A stretch of 64,000 nt of DNA from Morchella semilibera. Lineage: Eukaryota; Ascomycota; Pezizomycetes; Pezizales; Morchellaceae. A program made the position numbers and the translations under genes. Below, piece after piece: positions 11,777 to 22,731 of the stretch. The stretch spans positions 451,282-515,281 of the forward strand of contig CM018609.1 of assembly GCA_009192285.1 (NCBI GenBank), in the 5' to 3' direction. Numbering within the stretch: position 1 is the stretch's first letter; each line of letters begins with the position of its first letter. The notes under the pieces are model-generated. The model was not told the origin of the DNA. It saw only the letters and a list, made by a program, of their open reading frames with translations, and did not search any database.

Positions 11777-12668
11777 CTAGTTCTTAAGCTGCGTGGCAGT
11801 AAGAGAATCCCTTTCGCTTCTAACAAGAAAATCAGATATGTCACCGGCTTGATTGAAAGAAATTAAACCCGCCCGCGCCCATGACTTTTGACATTCCCCC
11901 GCTTCAATTGTACCTTCGTCAAGCCTATTTCTCCTGTCCGTAATTGACTGTTTTGCGCTATAGATTACAATTCATATTAATTGAAATTCAGTAATAGCTT
12001 CGACGGGAAATTTACCTGCTAAATACTCGTTCACATTCAGCTGACATAGCTGGCGTAGAAAATGCATCAAGGGCAAATATAGACAGACGTGGATATAATG
12101 GCCTTGAATTTATCCACCATGGAATCGGGAGACCTATCTCATGTCTATTTTGAGATATCCAATGAAGATAGCGCGTGAGCTCATCTTCAATTGAATCTGG
12201 ATCCAGACGAGGCTTTTTAAAGCTTCGAACTTTTTTATAAGTGTTGGGATCTAGAGTTCTTTTCGGAGATTGAGGAGTAACGGTGGATGTACTATGCAGC
12301 TGAATTGGCTTATATGATGATTCCCATAAGGATTTGACGAGAGCTTTAGCTTTTATACCCCACTCTGGTCTATCCCCCCACCCGGACTCTACATCATCAA
12401 AAAAATTGTCCATGTCAGGATGCAAGACAATTGACGCACATATAATTGGGCTTAACTGATCGATGGAATAATATTTTTCCAACTTCTGATAAGCCAATTC
12501 AAGTGAAGTTATAATGATTGGAGATTGCGCCCGCTGTTTTGTGTCCAGTATATGCCGCCGTAACAACTCAAATGATGGGTAAATATCATAAAGAGATCCT
12601 TGGGTACGGTGTCCTTCTAAAGATAATGTCTCATCTCTAAAAGGCTTCAAAAGAACAAAGATCTCCGC

Positions 12669-13163
12669 TATCACGGCTACACCTCCTGTACCCCGCCTTC
12701 CGCCAAGACGTCTTCGGAACAGGGTTGTTGGATAGTATCGGTCGATGTCGGAAGTAGAATGATGGATTAGGAAGGAGTTCGGGTGATAGAATGTAAGCGC
12801 TAGGAAGGATGGGGTAGTAGCGGGTTAGAAGTATGGGCATTGGGAATAGTATGGGTGGTACGGAAGTGGGGGAGGTTCTATGGGATTCTATGGTTATGAG
12901 TCAGCGGTGTGACAGGGTAGTTGTATATATAGTGTTCGTTCTTTCCTATGTTTCCGCCTCTCTAGGCAACGTCTTCTTTCTGTTAGCAATATATTACTTT
13001 GGCTTCGGCCCTCCTGTCCTCGCCTCGTCCCTGAACCTGAACCTGAACCTGAACCTGAATCTGAACCTGTTCCGCCTCGGGTATCTCCTGAGCCGACCCT
13101 GTCTCCGCCCTCGTCCCTGGATCTACCCCGTCTAAGTCCTTGACTCGACTCCGCCCCGTTAGA
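12669..13163. mobile_element. 495-bp insertion inside the transposase gene
   Basis: Flanked by the 5-bp direct repeat TCCGC (12664-12668 and 13164-13168). Removing the segment and one copy restores the transposase frame exactly, so both boundaries are firm. On the minus strand it begins TCTAACGG and ends CCGTGATA, an imperfect 8-bp inverted repeat (6 of 8). It contains a hexamer repeat (CCTGAA on the plus strand, 13030-13069), a TATATATA stretch near 12924 and no gene. A 5-bp duplication is typical of LTR retrotransposons, so a solo LTR is possible, but TG..CA ends are lacking. The family is unknown. Confidence 0.75.
13030..13069 (+). repeat. CCTGAA hexamer microsatellite
   Basis: About six and a half copies of CCTGAA with one C-to-T change, inside the 495-bp insertion. 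Read on the minus strand it produces a spurious QVQVQV protein stretch in the transposase frame. Confidence 0.9.
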
Positions 13164-14919
13164 TCCGCCAGAACAACCCAATCATTCGGGGATAGCTGAT
13201 CCTTCTCAATTATAGGCTTAGGACCTGTCGTATCTCTCAAAAGTTGGTGGACATGAAAATCAATTGCATGTCTCAATTTGAGGGCTCTTTCGAGTCCATC
13301 ATAATCTCCCGTCCACCTAGTAACATTGCCCAAAATCAATGTTTTTGCCTGCGTAGATGTCCCCAAAATGGAATTGACCGAGTTGCAAAAAGCTTCCCGT
13401 CTCTGTGGGCTGCCTTGAATCCAGACTGTAATATTCCGAAGCTTTCCGAGAGGCCCAATCTTTCTCCATCTCTCAATCTCAATATTCTCTTGCTCAGCCA
13501 ATTTTTTGTCTTCAGGAGATAGTAGTTGCATTGATTTTTTGCCGTATAAAAATACTTTGACAACCAAATTCAAAATATGTCCGTAGCAACGTACATATCG
13601 GTTCTCAACTGTTAACAAATTGGCTGTTGACTGGGGTCGTGTAGGCTCTGCTGACAACAACATCTGTCTTGGTTTATTAATTTGACTATTAATAAACCGA
13701 AGAGCTGTAAGATTGTTGCCTGCATTATCTAGTGTAAAAAAACCTAAAGAGGTTTGTATGTGGTAATCTTTTATGACTGCCCAAACAACACTTCCCTGAT
13801 TTTCTCCACTGTGTGCGCCCAATAATCTCCGTAAACCGAGCAATGCATGGTTGAGAGTGCCCTCCTCGTTTAACCAATACGCAACTACAGCTAACAATGC
13901 TAGATTATTTGGGGAGGTCCAGAGATCGAAACTCAAATGAATAGAGGATATTGAATTGCTTAATGCATGCCGAATTGAGTTTTGGTTGTATAAGAAGGAT
14001 TCGTTAACCCATGAACTGACAGTCGTAGAAGATTTTGGCATAGATTTGCCTAATTCTGTATACGAGGCTTGCTAATTAATTGTTAATATAGTTTACAAAA
14101 ATAAAGAAAATGACTGTGTGATTTACCACTGCACAGAGATACATAAGCAGATATCTCAATGTTGGCGAAACAGCTTGTTGAAAAGGAATATTGTTAGATA
14201 TAATCCATCTAACATAAAGTTGTTTGAATATATCACTATTGAAAATGATTTTGACTGGTTCCATTAAAGGATTGCTGGTTGACGATTGACTAGAGGGTCC
14301 CGCAAAACTCTGACTACCACTACCCATATGTGGAATAGAATCCCGTAACTCCCCATTTTGGTGAAAACCATGCGCTCGGACAAGATGATTGATAGCATTT
14401 TTGGTAGTTGTATCTGAATAGTTGGCAGCGGTATCTTGATTTGGACCTATTATATGGTTTAATAATCAAAAATCAAAAGTTACGGCAATATATATCTTAC
14501 ACAAATTACATCTCCATCTATCTTTAACAACTCCATTTTTATCTCTAGCTTGAATAACCATACCATGTTTCCAAACCCAACTAGTTCTTTCCTTCGGCTT
14601 TTGCTGAAAGGCAGCGGGAACTGTAGGCGCTCTTGTCAATTGATCATCTCGCACCGACTGCATAGTATCGGCAACCGATGGCTCATAGGTTGAGCTATTT
14701 GCTGTCCGAGAAGTGTCTTCGTTGAATGACATTTTAATGTATGGCTTTGCAAAGAATTTTTTTCTTGATATAAATCTAAGTATGAATCCGAAGCTCTTGA
14801 ACTGATTAAAATCAAAAATTCAGGAGAAGCCCCGCAAGTGTTATACACCTCACAAGTTAGACACTATTCCATTTATGGTACCTGCGCTGGCATACTATAC
14901 CTAAAATATATACTTATGC

Positions 14920-15072
14920 AGTCCACAGTCCGCAGTCCGTCCTCCAGCAGGACGGACTGTCTTGGCTGAAACACTGCAGTCGACTGCAGTCGACTGCAGT
15001 CCATCATAGTCCGTCCTACTTTTTGGACTACCTGGCTTGGCATAGTCGACTGCAGTCGACTGCAGTCGGACT
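14920..15072 (-). repeat. Subterminal AGTCC / ACTGCAGTCG array, right end of hAT element
   Basis: AGTCC occurs at 14920, 14927, 14934, 14998 and 15008, opposite in orientation to the left-end array, with three GGACT copies mixed in. Two blocks of the 10-bp unit ACTGCAGTCG (about 14973-15002 and 15044-15070) are added. These fit transposase binding sites at the 5' end of the element, just upstream of the transposase gene. Confidence 0.7.
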
Positions 15073-15100
15073 GAACGGCTGGCGGCGCTGGCTCTAATGT

Positions 15101-15214
15101 AGTACCGCAAACTCTCCTCTCGAGTTATTCGGGGGGGTTGCCAAGGCCACCTGCTAAACTACATTTAGTAAAAGAGAGCTGTTTGCCTTGGCAACCTCGA
15201 GATTTTGCGGTACT
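15101..15214. repeat. Fold-back inverted repeat next to the hAT end
   Basis: The left arm begins AGTACCGCAAA and ends GGTTGCCAAGGC (15101-15147). The right arm (15185-15214) is its complement, GCCTTGGCAACC..TTTTGCGGTACT. The left arm has about 17 extra bases in the middle. The loop is 37 bases. It begins only a few bases outside the inferred hAT end. It may be a separate small fold-back element; no clear target duplication is visible. Confidence 0.65.
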
Positions 15215-16621
15215 TACATGCTACGCGTCTGGCTTGGCCAGATCGTGGGTGTAAAGTTACACGAGGACATGTCGGGTGGTGGTGGCTTCGTCGACCGCCG
15301 TCGTGCACGTGATACAGTTGCACCAGATTAGATGTACCTGTTTCAGCGCCCTACCCGCCGTCGATGTATATGTAGGTACACCTGCGCTACTCCCTCGGTA
15401 CCTACATTACTACCTCTTCTGTAACTTTCCTCGGATTAGCCAGCGAGCCACCAGTCAGTCAGCCTAACTGTACATACGCAGAGTACTATAGATTGAGTTG
15501 AAGTGCAGCTACCCTATGTAAGTACATGTAGGTACACCCAGAGCGCTAAAGTGCCTACATATACAGTACCTTAGAGTAGACGGCGTCCTACCTTATTGGG
15601 CACATGTTATGTTGACGTGACCCGGCCGAGCCGAAAACGCATCTGTCCAACCAGGAATCGAGTGACACTGCATGAAGATGAGTTATGTATCATCTCCGAC
15701 GCTCGCTCGCGCGGTCCCGGCAACAGCTGCTCTGTATGCCCTATTCTAGATGTCTTGATAGGCAGGATATACGAGAGAAAAGCACAGTTACCAACCTACC
15801 AACCCACCAACCTACCAGCCTACCAACCTACCCACAACCTGCCCCATTTATGCAGGTGTAACTCTAACAGTACGTGCCTAGAGTACACCGGCTATGTACG
15901 TAGAGTAGTGGCCTAGGTGGTGGTGGTGGTCCACCTATCAATCATCACGAATGCTCGAACGTCCTACTCCGGGCTGAAAATGTGTCTCAGGAGGAGCTAT
16001 CCCTTGCATAAAGGGGAAAAGAAAGAAAGCCTTGCCGGCCGGTGCGCGCGCCCCCCCCATTGTATGTATTTTTTTATGCTTCCTTTTTTGCTAGCTGCAC
16101 GGCCCTGCGTCGAATTGGCCAGCCCACCGGGTGGTGGAGGTGGTGGTGGTGGTGGTGGATCAAGAACTCACTCACTCTAACCTAGACACAGTGTGCGTGG
16201 TGATTGGCTTGGATGCACCTACTTGATGCGGGACAGACATTCGGCGACACAGGCTGGTGGAACGCTGGGTAAACATGTTTTCGGGGGTCGTTTATCACTA
16301 GTTCGTTCTCTGGTGGTCGCCAATGCAGTGCAGTGCGATGCAGCCCATGGGTTTTGAGATGGTGGATCAGTGGGTGGAGAGGGGTAGATATGTCACTGAT
16401 TATTGGTAGTGAGAATAGAGTATGAATTAGACGCTTATTGCTAGACGTAGCTGTAACCGTTACTGCAGATTATCGTTTGATGATCATACTTTATACGCTT
16501 TTAATACACGGGGATACTTGGCAGTTATAAGAGCGCAGTGCAGCGCCAGATCTGTAGTTTTTTGTGGTGGTGATGACGATGATCCAAGACAACTGAATCA
16601 GCGAGTATGATGAGTATCTGT
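15215..16621. other. Intergenic, no gene seen
   Basis: Spacer between the fold-back repeat and a second hairpin element. It holds a CCAACCTA-type repeat (15790-15835), a GGT trinucleotide run (16130-16159), a C run at 16053 and a TACATGTA palindrome at 15523. No coding features are seen. Confidence 0.55.
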
Positions 16622-16762
16622 ATTTACATACTCGTAGGTCCATGGCGTTTCCGAACACGACCGCTATTGCATGCCATAAAAAAATTCAATCTTGGCGGTT
16701 TTTGTGTGCATGCAATATCAGTTGTGTTCGGAAACGCTATGGAATTGCGAGTACATGTAAAG
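16622..16762. repeat. MITE-like hairpin of about 140 bp
   Basis: Two imperfectly complementary arms of about 55 bases: the left arm contains CCATGGCGTTTCCGAACAC (from 16640) and ATTGCATGC, and the right arm contains the complement GTGTTCGGAAACGCTATGG (16724-16742). The outer ends TTTACAT..ACTCG also match inverted. The loop is short. No convincing target duplication is seen. It lies in the upstream region of the mitochondrial SSB gene. Confidence 0.65.
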
Positions 16763-17150
16763 TAGATCTATTTGTGGATATTTGTATTTACGTATTTCTG
16801 GATATAGACATCTATCCAAGTACCTGTAATAGGCTGCATTGCGTTGCTGTATTTTCCAATAGCAATTGCATCTCAGGACTTTTATTTTTGGATAGTTCGT
16901 ACCTGCTATGTACTTGTAGCTGCAGGTATTTATTTATTTATCGGCATGCCGATCCGGGCCCTATCTCCGGGCCACATCTCCGGGCCAAGCACAAACCCCC
17001 CATCCCATCTGCCCCATCCCTCATTCAGCCAAGCCCCTCCATCCCATCCCAGCAAGTAATTTTTTCACTTCACCCCCAAACACCTCAACCCCCCACCAAA
17101 CCCCAAACCCCATCCACCATCCAACCTCACCAATCACTCATTATCCAAAA

Positions 17151-17709
17151 ATGTTTTCCCTTCTCCGTACCAGTACCGCCACCGCGGCGCGCCGCACATT
17201 CAGCACCTCCTTCCAGCCACGCACTGACGTTGCCCGTATCACGCTCGTCGGCTTCATGGCCACTGAGCCTGAGGTCGCCCAGCTGCCCGATGGCCGCGAG
17301 GTCATGCGCTACACCGTCGGCGTGGGCAGGGGCGTTGGCAAGCCCCCATCGTGGTTCAGGGTTGCTAACTTTCACCTGGAAGAGCGCGGCGGGAAGGAGT
17401 ATCTGTCCACTATGACGAAGGGGTGCGTTACTTTTATTCATTGTCTTCCAAGAATTTACTCTGGGGGGAGGGGGAATTGACTAACGGCGGGGGAAATTTT
17501 AGGACTCAGGTTTACTTCGAAGGCGATATCTATTTGAATGCTCGCGAGACCGAGGAAGGAAAGAGGATCACGGAACACACCATCTACCAGCGTATGTCCC
17601 TCCCTTCCCCGGCCTAGTGGAGGATAGATTGCTAACCAGTGCTATTGTAGACTCCATCACCGCACTCAGAAGGCCAAAGGAGCGCCCTGTTGAGGACGAA
17701 GAGGTCTAG
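17151..17709 (+). CDS. RIM1: Mitochondrial single-stranded DNA-binding protein
   Basis: Three exons: 17151-17422, 17503-17591 and 17651-17709, introns of 80 and 59 nt with branches CTAAC in each, giving 139 residues. Residues 1 to about 25 form a basic, Ala/Ser/Arg-rich mitochondrial targeting peptide (MFSLLRTSTATAARRTFST). The OB-fold follows: ARITLVGFMATEPEV, GREVMRYTVGVGR, SWFRVANF and, across the first intron, KG|TQVYFEGDIYLN, ending with the conserved RRPKERP tail. The protein coats single-stranded mitochondrial DNA and is needed for its replication. Length and domain order match fungal RIM1/SSB. The start is the only ATG giving a targeting peptide. Confidence 0.93.
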
Positions 17710-19746
17710 GCCAACCAGCTAGCTAGGGCCGATCGGTGATGTAGGGATGCGTGTGGGACCACCATCCTTCTGCCTCCGTCATTTTTCTCTTCTTTCTCTT
17801 TTCTTCCGCGCCACAGAATCGCGAATCATGTACAGTACCTCCCCTACCAATCGCCCCGCTTTATATTAGCCCATGTTGGGAGGGGAAAAAAATGAATTGG
17901 GGAGTTTTTTTTTTGTCTCGAACTTCTAGTCCCCCCCAATTGATTCTCACGAGCCATGTAGCTACTTTTAGGCCTGACGTAGTTGTTCCTCTCTCTGCCT
18001 GTCAATCTGTTCGGAAGGATAGGGATTCGTGAGAATAGCTTTATGTGTGTCTCCCACCCGCTTCGGGAGATAGCCCCGGCTAGGAAGTGGTGTGTTTCGT
18101 GCTTCGCATCGAGTAAAACTATCGCTCTTTTTGTGTGTTCTATTTCTGGCCGGGTGGCGGGTGGGGGCCGATTCGAGTTTGCGTGTGCAGACCCTAACCA
18201 CCCAGCAGAAGGGATGTGGGAATAGAGTAGGGGTACACGTATTCTATGTTGTGATTACTCGGAGCAAGTGCAGTTTATTGCGTGATGTGTTGCTTGTTGG
18301 GCGTGTATAGGTTGTAGGTACGGTCTAGACTGGCTGGGCGGTTATTGGGGTTGTTCATCATGGAGTATCACTCGGTTGGATGTTGTGGTACTGGCTAAGG
18401 TGTCGGGGGGTTGGGACGCGTTGGGGGTGGCGGGCGGTTGGGTATGGGCTGGTCTGGTTTTGGTGGGGTGGCTGTGGGGAGGAGGTAGAGGGGTCAAGGT
18501 ACAAGATGTAGGAGGAACTGAATGCGAGTGATACTTCATGAAGAAAGTTTCGGTTGATACTTCGTGCGTGCAACCCGAAGAAATTCTATGGTGGATTGGT
18601 GGCGGGTGAGAAGTGGTTCAGCATGGAAACTGTACGGGATTTTCTGACAGATGCAAACACAGCTTTGGGTGGGCCCTAGCAAGTAGCCCATGAACGCTGT
18701 ACCGAATGTTCTTTCTAATACCTTTTGTCAGGAGGCAACCCCAGGGGCGAGCTGGTGAAGTTATTCAATTATATTATTGAACAAGAAGGCCCCCCTCTAT
18801 AATATAGTGTATTTTTGAACGGAATGAGTATTTGCACAAATAGCCTGGGATGATTGCCCAACTGTCCATAGCTAAAAAAGTAGTATAGGAGGCTCCCTTT
18901 CGCATATTGATTTTACAGAAATCAAACTTACTGTCGTCGCATGGATACACGCCACTGCCCCTGAGGCCCTGTCTCGAAAGATAGGGGGTGAGACGTTTGG
19001 AAAGGTCCCATAAAGCACTAAAAGGCTTGGCCCTGGCGCTTAAATAGAAAAGGGCTGAGAAGCTGATATATTCTATTACCATTCCCACAATCACAGCATC
19101 CACCACAGCATGTCCAGCCAGCTTGAACATCGTTCGTCGGTTTGTCGGTTGCCGCCAACTGGCAAGAAGGGCTTTTGACACAGGCCAAGTAGGTCTTCAG
19201 TCTCACGGTACTTGTTCGTGTTGCTCATGCAGGCCGAGTGGTTTAGAGAAACTTCAATGATGGCAACCATCGCTCGTCCCGATATTGAGGGTCCTAGGAA
19301 GGTATCTTTTGTTACGCGGGACAGACTCCACAAAAATGAACACTTAGTATTTGGAGATAAGCCATAATGTTGAGGTATCACAGTCCTCAAGACGCACGTG
19401 GCCGAATTGAAGCCTTCTTTATCCTTCCTATCAAATAGAGGGCGGGATATCTACAAGGAAGAACATCCGGAGATTGTGCTGTCGAAGGGGACTGTGTTTA
19501 GGAGGCCATATAGTTGTTGGGCTTTCACCGTCCGGCGGCCCCATAATATCCGAGTGACATTATATGATTCAGGGTTAGGGTTCAGGTCACATGGTAAATT
19601 TTATGCTTGTCAGAATGATGAGATCATACCCTCACCCGACGGACGCTCCCTCCCCCACAACCAATTGCCGCTGCGCCCTTCAAGACCACTCCGTGCTCAG
19701 TTCCTCAATTGCAGATTTTCATATCGAAGAGCCAAGTGACCCCATT
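17710..19746. other. Intergenic, no gene seen
   Basis: About 2 kb between two plus-strand genes for mitochondrial proteins. A minus-strand frame at 18774-19181 and its neighbours have no recognisable motif and no splice-joinable partners. A short sequence near 19229 (GGCCGAGTGGTTTAG) resembles the A box of tRNA-Ser/Leu, but no B box follows. Confidence 0.5.
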
Positions 19747-20314
19747 ATGTCTGCCGTGCGCACCCCCTCCTCCTCCTTCCGGGGTGAAAAATGGTTAACC
19801 GTAGGATAGAAAACACTGCTCCACCGCCAGTACCGCGCGCTCGCCGAGCTGTGGCCTACCGATCCACTGCGGCCCAACCTGTCGCTGCAGACACTGCTGC
19901 AGCAGCGCATCAACCGCCAGTTTGTCCAGGCGGTGGTGGGCGACGAGGCCATCCCCACGCAGAACCATCCGGCGCCGGCTACGACGGGGAACGCGGGCGT
20001 GGGGGAGGGGAGGCCCGTGGTGAAGTTTGATGAGGCCCAGGCGGTCAGAGAGATCAATGTGTTGGGGAGCCTGTTGGAGGATCGGTATATAAAGAAGGTG
20101 TGTTTTGTCTTATGTTTTGGGGGGAGGGCGAGATAAGGGGTGAGATATGAGGGCTAATATGTGGGGGTAGTATCCGGTATCTGATAGGATCCTAAAACCG
20201 AGAGGAAACCCGGATTATTATGATAATCTGGTGAAGGAGCTGGAGGAGGCGCCGAGCAGGTCGTGGTGGCAGACGAAGCTGAACTCCTGGAAGGGATATG
20301 TCAGGATGAAGTAG
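19747..20314 (+). CDS. Cytochrome bc1 complex assembly factor, UQCC2/CBP6-like
   Basis: Three exons: 19747-19755, 19810-20097 and 20171-20314, introns of 54 and 73 nt, all phase 0, giving 146 residues. The first exon codes only Met-Ser-Ala; it is chosen because the next frame has a stop just before 19810 and this join gives a start resembling the family. Key segments are YRALAELWPTDPLRPN near the N-terminus, EINVLGSLLEDRYIKK|YPVSDRILKP across intron 2, and LEEAPSRSWWQTKLNSWKGY at the end. This pattern is that of fungal UQCC2/Mnf1/Cbp6-type proteins of the mitochondrial matrix, which help cytochrome b synthesis and complex III assembly. The first exon is the uncertain part. Confidence 0.75.
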
Positions 20315-21236
20315 ATCCTGTTGCTCCTGGTTCCTGGTTCTGGGGGGTGTAAATATTTAAATTACTATTGCTGCTTGGGTTTGATCGCTGCTCTTTGGTC
20401 TTTTTGCTCAATGTTTTTCTTGTAAATATGTAATGGGAACGTATGGAAGTGAAGAGTACTTAGCCCCGTTTTTATAATATTGTTGGCGATACTGGTTGAG
20501 TTTGCTAGACTAGTAGTCGTTTTCGTAGTGAGCCAGTCTTAGTATTAGTATGGCTGGTGTTTTACTGTTGTGGTGCGGGAGTTGTATATCAATGATTTTC
20601 AGCACGTAATTTGGCAAAAATAATGAAACCCCGATAATTCGTGCCTGTCCAGCCTGTGGTCAACAATTTATTTACTCCACTACTAAATTGTACAATAACA
20701 ACACTATAAATAAGGCTGACCATTAGTTAATAATACTGGGTAGCTGGAACGGACATCGAGTCCTATTCATATAGAACAGGTATGTCGGACTAGTTGGTAT
20801 ATCCTCACAGATATAGAAGACTCTTCTTTCGCCCTCAGTCAACTCACCTTCATTGAATATATTAGGGGAGCTTGCAAATATCGCTTCCAAAAAATCTTTC
20901 CGTCACAGAAGATCACTATCTTCCTGAGTGATATCCGGTGATCAGATATGACAAAAGCCCAACCAAACCTTTAGGCCAAAAATATAAATAAAAATATAAA
21001 TAAAGATAAACCCAACCCAACCCCAATCGAGATTCTAAGAGGGCTACACTCCTACCGGGAACAGAGTTGAGACTTTTGGATAATATATAGCGGTAACCCC
21101 CACTACAATGCGGCTCAACTGCATCTGCAAGGGTAGTAAATTTTTCCCCACGAGCAACAAAAAGTCAACCTCGAAATACTCAACACCACTCCTAATACAT
21201 TCTCTAATACCCAAACCACCACCACCTATCGACATA
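20315..21236. other. Intergenic, no gene seen
   Basis: Spacer between two plus-strand genes. It should contain the 3' UTR of the assembly-factor gene and the promoter of RPA49, with a C/A-rich leader (about 21170-21236) before the start codon. Nothing else is recognised. Confidence 0.55.
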
Positions 21237-22731
21237 ATGTCTACGCAAAAGAAGCGCAAGAGGTCCTCAAGCGCCCTCCCGGATATCAAGGTTACTACAG
21301 CGCCCACCTCAGACACCCCGCCCATCGTTGGTAAAATCCACTTCCCCAGTTCAGACCGCCGCAAGCACCAGTAGCTAACCAACATACACAGCCACCACCC
21401 ACGGCATCACTCTCCCGCCCACACTCTCCTTCACTCCCTACGCCCGTACAGTTACAACTAGTACGAAGAAAGCCCGAAAATCTGAGCATCTCCTTCATGG
21501 CTCCACGCCCCGAATCGACTACGAGGGCCGTGAGCTCCCCGAGGACTCCGACTACCACCGCTACTACATTGGGATTTTTGACCCTGCTACAAATACCGTC
21601 GAGCTTCATGTCGCCCCGAAACTCCACTTCTCACGTACCATCAAGGCGCACGCTGAGCGCGACCGCGAGATTGAAGGAAAGGGCATTGTCCTGAACGTAT
21701 GCCACCACTATCCCCCCGCCCCAATGTGGGTTTGCTGCTGATATCTGTGCGTACCTATAGCATGAGGATTCGCGCGCTGCCCTTGGCCGCCAATTCGGTA
21801 CCAAGAAGGCACAGAAGGCCCTCCTCTCGCGCGAGATGAACAAGATCGACATCAGCGATATGGACAAGACCGTGACAACATCAATCATTTCCCAGGTCGA
21901 AGAGAACACCAAGGACATGCCTACAACCGCACAACTTGGCACGCAACAACTAGATTCACGGCCCATACCGCTGGCAAACAAGGATGCTACCCGTCCTGAG
22001 GACGTCTATAGCCTCGACGACCTCATCCCGAGCGAGGAATGGAGCGTTCTGTGGGTGCGCGAGTGGGAGAAGAGCACCGAGGAAGTCAAGACAAAGTCAC
22101 GTTTCGTGGCGACGCGTGTATCAAGGGTCCTTGCGTCGGCGGCAGCGACGGGGTCGAGTGGTGGCGCGGCGCTGACTAGGAACCTCAAGCTGCTTAAGTA
22201 CATTGGGTATATGATTGAGTTCTACCTGTTCCAGAGCCAGACAAGAGGGAGACTACCAGCTATGGCGAAAACGAAGAAGGCGCTGGGGCTGGACCAGGTT
22301 CTGGTGGAGGGTTTCTACAGGAGATTTGCGGAAACGACGAGCTCTGCGGAGGGCGGTGAGCCAAGATGGGCGGTCAGTCCGTCGCTGTCGAATAAGATAC
22401 TGTACTATCTAGCCGTACTTTGTCTGATGGCTGATTTCTGGGAAGTGGATCTCTACGACCTGAGGATTGACTTAGGAATGCGGGTGCAAGAGTAAGCCGC
22501 TCCCTTATCCTCCTCTCCTCCCCTACTACAATCAACTAACCACAACCATGCAGATTAACGGCAGCATTCAAGGAGGTTGGTTGCAGCGTCAAGGAATACT
22601 CAAAGACGCAGTACCTTGACATGAAGATGACCAAGGCTGAAGCCACACAGCACAAGCGCGCTGTCCTTAAGATCCCGCTCGAGTTCCCCAACGCGCCGCG
22701 GAGAAGAGCTGCGGGTGGAGCGAGGAGGTAA
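21237..22731 (+). CDS. RPA49: RNA polymerase I subunit A49
   Basis: Four exons: 21237-21330, 21392-21696, 21761-22491 and 22554-22731, introns of 61, 64 and 62 nt, giving 435 residues. The basic start (MSTQKKRKRSS) resembles a nuclear localisation signal. The N-terminal dimerisation part contains DYHRYYIGIFDP and VELHVAPKLHFSRTIKA, which pairs with subunit A34.5. After a linker come EDVYSLDDLIPSEEW and the tandem winged-helix region with LLKYIGYMIEF and NKILYYLAVLCLMADFWEVD. The last exon ends with MTKAEATQHKRAVLKIPLEFP, typical of A49. It acts in the nucleolus in Pol I initiation and elongation. All phases close, and length matches fungal A49. Confidence 0.92.

Larger units (their letters stand above)
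11777..14732 (-). pseudogene. hAT transposase, intact except for one 495-bp insertion
   Basis: Four exons: 14732-14501, 14446-14127, 14071-12016 and 11957-11777, introns of 54, 55 and 58 nt, all in phase. Exon 3 holds a foreign 495-bp segment plus its 5-bp duplication; without these the protein would be 762 residues with no stop. Domains: a BED zinc finger (WVWKHGMV.., C75-x2-C78, H98-x4-H103); the RNase H-like core with D233 in SFDLWTSPN and D299 in FFTLDNAGNN; and the C-terminal hAT dimerisation region ending SAECERVFSSAK with acidic E696/E698. The 500-bp net insertion shifts the frame, so the gene cannot now make full-length transposase. No other damage is visible, so the insertion looks recent. 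hAT transposases cut and paste DNA with 8-bp target duplications. Confidence 0.85.
10092..15096 (-). mobile_element. hAT-superfamily DNA transposon carrying a transposase and a TET/JBP-like dioxygenase
   Basis: Element of about 5.0 kb inferred from several signs. Both ends begin with the 7-bp inverted repeat TAGAGCC (10092-10098, and its complement 15090-15096); TAGAG fits hAT ends. Arrays of GGACT/AGTCC lie just inside both ends in opposite orientation (10149-10229 and 14920-15072). Two genes lie between, both on the minus strand: a BED/hAT transposase near the right end and a dioxygenase next to the left end. No matching 8-bp target duplication is visible: the left flank is a G run and the right flank is ATGTAGTA next to another inverted repeat. 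The boundaries are therefore probable rather than proven. Confidence 0.7.

Noticed and set aside
12983-13160. Gln/Val repeat protein segment at the end of a transposase frame
   Set aside because: It is translation of the CCTGAA microsatellite within the 495-bp insertion, not part of the transposase.
19220-19290. tRNA-Ser/Leu-like A box (GGCCGAGTGGTTTAG)
   Set aside because: No B box or acceptor stem follows at the right distance.
18774-19390. Overlapping minus-strand frames with a hydrophobic segment
   Set aside because: No family resemblance and no consistent exon structure could be built.
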